In this document: positions 6,438-8,419 of the stretch, piece by piece
Layout of the letters: each line of letters opens with the position of its first letter
Position numbering within the stretch: the first letter of the stretch is position 1
Assembly (NCBI GenBank): GCA_004296815.1
Contig: SCVT01000706.1
Span: 1-8,419, forward strand
DNA: 8,419 bases
Source of the DNA: Reyranella sp.
GTDB taxonomy: Bacteria; Pseudomonadota; Alphaproteobacteria; Reyranellales; Reyranellaceae
Direction: 5' to 3'
Translations under genes and position numbers: made by a program
The notes under the pieces: generated by a model
Seen by the model: the letters and a program-made list of their open reading frames with translations, nothing else
The model's database searches: none
Told to the model about the DNA's origin: nothing

Positions 6438-6823
6438 GCCGCCGGTTTCTTCTCGGCCGGCAGGTGGCTCTCGTGCATCTCGGCGACGGGCCGGATCTCG
6501 TAGCTGCCCGTGCTCGGGTTGGCCTTGGCGAGATCCTTGGCCACGTCGATGGCGGCGTCGAGCGAGGCGCAGTCGACGATGTAGAAGCCCAGCAGCTGCT
6601 CCTTGGTCTCGGCGAACGGCCCGTCGATCACCATGTCCTCGCGGCCCTTGCGGAGCGTGGTGGCGGCGGTGGTCGGCAGCAGGCGCGCTACCGGGCCCAG
6701 CCGGCCCTGTGCGGCGAGCTTGTCGTGCACGCCATGGAGCCGGGTCATCGTCTGGTCGTGGTGCTCCTTGGACCACGAACCGACGGCTTCTTCGACGTTG
6801 TAGCAAAGGATGGCGTAAAGCAT
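6434..6823 (-). CDS. YCII-related DGPF-domain protein
   Basis: A 129-residue protein beginning MLYAILCYNVEE and carrying the name-giving motif DGPF at 67-70 (MVIDGPFAETKEQLLGFYIVDC), then ASLDAAIDVAKDLAKANPSTGSYEIRPV, typical of this small ferredoxin-like-fold family. Biochemical function is not established. Members are the standard genomic partner of ECF42 sigma factors and may act in the same response or modulate the sigma factor. The start at 6823 has GAGAGG 9 bases upstream and matches the family N-terminus. It is the first gene after the proposed autoregulated promoter, with a short leader of roughly 16 nt. The stop codon overlaps the sigma start by 4 bp. Confidence 0.93.
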   Translation of the reverse strand: MLYAILCYNVEEAVGSWSKEHHDQTMTRLHGVHDKLAAQGRLGPVARLLPTTAATTLRKGREDMVIDGPFAETKEQLLGFYIVDCASLDAAIDVAKDLAKANPSTGSYEIRPVAEMHESHLPAEKKPAA

Positions 6824-6846
6824 GGGAACAGGCCTCTCATTACCTA

Positions 6847-6874
6847 GGACGTAACCGGGGGCTGGTTTCCGACA
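6847..6874 (-). promoter_or_regulatory. Predicted autoregulatory ECF42-type promoter before the DGPF-sigma operon
   Basis: On the minus strand, TGTCGG (6874-6869) and CGTCC (6851-6847) are 17 bases apart, the same boxes and spacing as at 5155-5182. It lies in the 68-bp gap between the phosphoesterase stop and the DGPF start, with the -10 box 23 bases before the ATG. The predicted outcome is positive autoregulation of the sigma gene together with its DGPF partner. Confidence 0.75.
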
Positions 6875-6878
6875 GCCC
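6859..6878. repeat. Inverted repeat overlapping the -35 of the DGPF promoter
   Basis: GGGCTG (6859-6864) and CAGCCC (6873-6878) form a perfect 6-bp inverted repeat with an 8-base loop. It covers the -35 box and half of the spacer of the proposed sigma promoter. No T-run follows on either strand. It could be an operator or a chance dyad in GC-rich DNA; it is absent from the second copy of the promoter. Confidence 0.35.
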
Positions 6879-6891
6879 GACTCGAAGAATT

Positions 6892-7746
6892 TCAGTCTTC
6901 CGACGGGGTTGGATTCTCGAACGGCGTGCCGGCTTTCAGGATGCGGAAGCGGCCGTCCTGGATCTCGGCGCCGGTGACGATGCCGGTGCGGGCGCTGCCG
7001 CCGTCGAGGCCCAGTCGGTCGCCCTCGAAGGCGTGCGGATCGTCCATGCCGCTGATCTTGCGGTGCTTGTCCGGCGGCGTATGGCCGTGGACCACCAGGG
7101 TGCCGCCGAAGCCCTGCTTCCAGTCGAGGAAGCCGTGGTTGATCCAGGCCCAGCGCGCCTCGGTGAAGACCAGCCACGGCCGGGCGAGGAACTCGTCCTG
7201 CTCGGCGTGCGGGTCGAGCCCGCCATGGACGAACAGCGTGTTGCCGAGCCGCACGTGGCTGCGCATCTGCTGCAGCCGGTGCACGACCTCGTCGCCCAGC
7301 GCCTCCTTGAGCAGCGCCTGGTCGGCGTGCGAAGCGGGACGGCCGACCGCCTCCGCCATCTGGTCGACCAGCAGGTGGCCGCCCATGCGCTTGGAGAGCC
7401 ACATGGTCTCGGCCTTGTGTGCATGCGGGCCGCCGACCACCGTCAGCATCATCATGATCTCGTGGTTGCCCATCAGGCGGTCGACATGGTCGACGCCGTG
7501 CGCCTCCTCGTTGCGCGCCCAGAGCTTCAGCACGCCCGCGCTGTCGGGGCCGCGGTTGATCATGTCGCCGAGATAGACGAGGCGGCTCTTCGCCTTGGCC
7601 TCGCCGGCGAGCGTGGCGATCGATTTCAGGAGTGCGTCGAGCTCGGCCGCGCAGCCGTGCACGTCGCCGATGGCGAACACGGTTTCGCCCTTCACGTCGA
7701 AGGGCGCGGGCTTCCACTCGGAGACGGAGACGGGCAGGTCGGCCAT
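6892..7746 (-). CDS. PPP-family metallophosphoesterase (serine/threonine phosphatase-like)
   Basis: A 284-residue calcineurin-like phosphoesterase with the ordered PPP motifs: GDVHG (27-31; Asp28, His30), GDMINRGPDS (60-69; Asp61), MGNHE (92-96; Asn94, His95), HGG (174-176) and HGH (220-222). These residues bind two metals and the phosphate. The second Asp of the usual GDxxDRG is Asn64, while the following Arg65 is kept. Relatives dephosphorylate phosphoproteins or nucleotide phosphates (the ApaH type); the substrate cannot be told from sequence. The start at 7746 is chosen because upstream residues in this frame are low-complexity and overlap the neighbouring channel gene. No strong Shine-Dalgarno is visible. 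It lies 16 bp after the MscS-type gene on the same strand, so co-transcription is likely. No signal peptide is seen, so it is probably cytoplasmic. Confidence 0.9.
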   Translation of the reverse strand: MADLPVSVSEWKPAPFDVKGETVFAIGDVHGCAAELDALLKSIATLAGEAKAKSRLVYLGDMINRGPDSAGVLKLWARNEEAHGVDHVDRLMGNHEIMMMLTVVGGPHAHKAETMWLSKRMGGHLLVDQMAEAVGRPASHADQALLKEALGDEVVHRLQQMRSHVRLGNTLFVHGGLDPHAEQDEFLARPWLVFTEARWAWINHGFLDWKQGFGGTLVVHGHTPPDKHRKISGMDDPHAFEGDRLGLDGGSARTGIVTGAEIQDGRFRILKAGTPFENPTPSED

Positions 7747-7762
7747 GGCGGCCAAGTTAGAC

Positions 7763-8419
7763 CTAACCGGCGCGGCGCTCCACCAAGGTCGGCGGCTTGC
7801 GGTCGAACTCGTCCTTGATGGTGCGGTTGAGGTCGAAGCGCACCTTGCCGGCATCGGGACGGTTCACCCAGAGATGCGCCGCCAGGATGTATTTGTCGGC
7901 CTCCAGCGCCTCGACGCCGATCGCCGCCACGTGCATGACCCGCTGGTCGCGCTCGATGATGGTCTTGAGCTTGGCGATGGCCACGCCGACATCGTCGTTG
8001 ACGGGACGCGGCACCAGCAGGTCGACGCGGGCGGTGTCGTTGCGCGTCGGCACGCGCACGATCTCGCCCCACAGCTTGCCGTTCGGGATGACGGCCCGCG
8101 TGTTGTCGTCCATGTCGATCTCGCTGAAGAACAGGTTGATCTCGCGCACCATGCCCGCGACGCCGCCGGTCTCGATGCGGTCGCCGACATGGAAGGGCCG
8201 GAAGACCACCAGCATGATGCCGGCGGCGAGGTTGGAGAGCGTGCCCTGCAGCGCGAGGCCGACCGCGATGCCGAGCGCGCCCAGCACGGCGACGAAGCTC
8301 GTGGTGGCGATGCCGAAGGTCGTCAGAACGGCGATGAAGGTGAAGACGAGGACGATGTAGCGCGCGGCGTTGGACAGGAAGAGCGCCACGGTGAGGTCGA
8401 TGCGTGGCGACTTCTTCAG
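7763..8419 (-). CDS. Small-conductance mechanosensitive channel, MscS family, C-terminal part
   Basis: The last 218 residues of an MscS-type channel; the frame is open to the window edge, so the N-terminus and first membrane helices lie outside. A membrane helix (about 18-37) precedes the pore helix TM3, with VAVLGALGIAVGLALQGTLSNLAAGIMLVVFRPF (43-76), very close to the E. coli MscS pore sequence with its Gly/Ala packing. The cytoplasmic beta domain follows (HVGDRIETGGVAGMVREINLFFSEIDMDDNTRAVIPNGKLWG), then the alpha/beta domain ending in DEFDRKPPTLVERRAG at TAG 7763-7765. It opens under membrane tension to release solutes during hypo-osmotic shock. The size suggests a simple MscS rather than a large MscK/YbdG type, but the missing N-terminus leaves this open. 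It is followed closely by the phosphoesterase gene. Confidence 0.94.
   Translation of the reverse strand: MKKSPRIDLTVALFLSNAARYIVLVFTFIAVLTTFGIATTSFVAVLGALGIAVGLALQGTLSNLAAGIMLVVFRPFHVGDRIETGGVAGMVREINLFFSEIDMDDNTRAVIPNGKLWGEIVRVPTRNDTARVDLLVPRPVNDDVGVAIAKLKTIIERDQRVMHVAAIGVEALEADKYILAAHLWVNRPDAGKVRFDLNRTIKDEFDRKPPTLVERRAG

Noticed and set aside
5142..6503. Plus-strand open frame of 453 codons opposite the sigma factor
   Set aside because: It is an antisense shadow, rich in Arg, Gln and Leu with no domain. The minus strand encodes an evident sigma factor with overlapping neighbours.
6884..6900. GAAGA/TCTTC inverted repeat at the end of the phosphoesterase gene as a terminator
   Set aside because: A 5-bp AT-rich stem with a 7-base loop and no T-run on the transcribed strand; too weak to call.
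7756..7767. Short inverted repeat GTTAG-N2-CTAAC between the MscS-type and phosphoesterase genes
   Set aside because: Only 5-bp arms, partly made of the TAG stop codon, with no T-run; likely chance.
6436..7818. Plus-strand open frame of 460 codons opposite the DGPF and phosphoesterase genes
   Set aside because: No recognisable domain; it crosses a gap holding promoter-like boxes on the other strand, and the minus-strand genes are well supported.

Overview
The window is gene-dense, GC-rich DNA whose protein types point to an alphaproteobacterium (a Rhizobiales- or Rhodospirillales-like lineage; inferred, not proven). The clues are the form of RecQ, a two-domain KaiC-like ATPase coupled to a soluble hybrid histidine kinase, a textbook EcfG-type promoter (GGAAC-N16-CGTT), and an ECF42-type sigma factor with a DGPF/YCII partner. 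Eight protein genes are supported. Two run off the window ends: recQ on the left and an MscS channel on the right. No tRNA, rRNA, insertion sequence, CRISPR array or gene-free stretch over 300 bases is visible.

Left part, plus strand (2-4308): the 3' end of recQ, then a 189-bp gap, then a KaiC-like ATPase overlapping by 4 bp (GTGA) with a hybrid histidine kinase. The gap holds a probable weak intrinsic terminator for recQ. The 3' arm of its stem is also the -35 box of an EcfG-type promoter, and a perfect 7-bp hairpin lies in the predicted 5' leader. This suggests that the general stress response drives the KaiC-kinase pair. The kinase has a degenerate N-terminal receiver-like domain, a coiled coil, HisKA/HATPase domains and an intact C-terminal receiver domain. 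It has no transmembrane segment, so it probably senses something in the cytoplasm, possibly the KaiC-like ATPase itself.

Middle part, minus strand (6823 down to 4313): an ECF42-type cluster reading DGPF/YCII protein, sigma factor (ATGA overlap), VOC/PhnB-like protein and DoxX-like membrane protein. Both intergenic gaps in the cluster carry the same element on the minus strand, TGTCGG-N17-CGTCC with identical 17-bp spacing and further similarity after the -10 (CCTNGG). I read these as two promoters for the encoded sigma factor: one autoregulatory before the DGPF gene, and one before the VOC-DoxX pair. The cluster ends convergently 4 bp from the kinase stop codon.

Right part, minus strand (8419 down to 6892): the C-terminal part of a small MscS-type mechanosensitive channel, then 16 bp later a PPP-family metallophosphoesterase, likely co-transcribed.

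The most informative observations are the twin sigma-factor promoters and the stress promoter built into the recQ terminator ahead of the KaiC-kinase operon. Each protein family is known; the possible novelty lies in the regulatory wiring.
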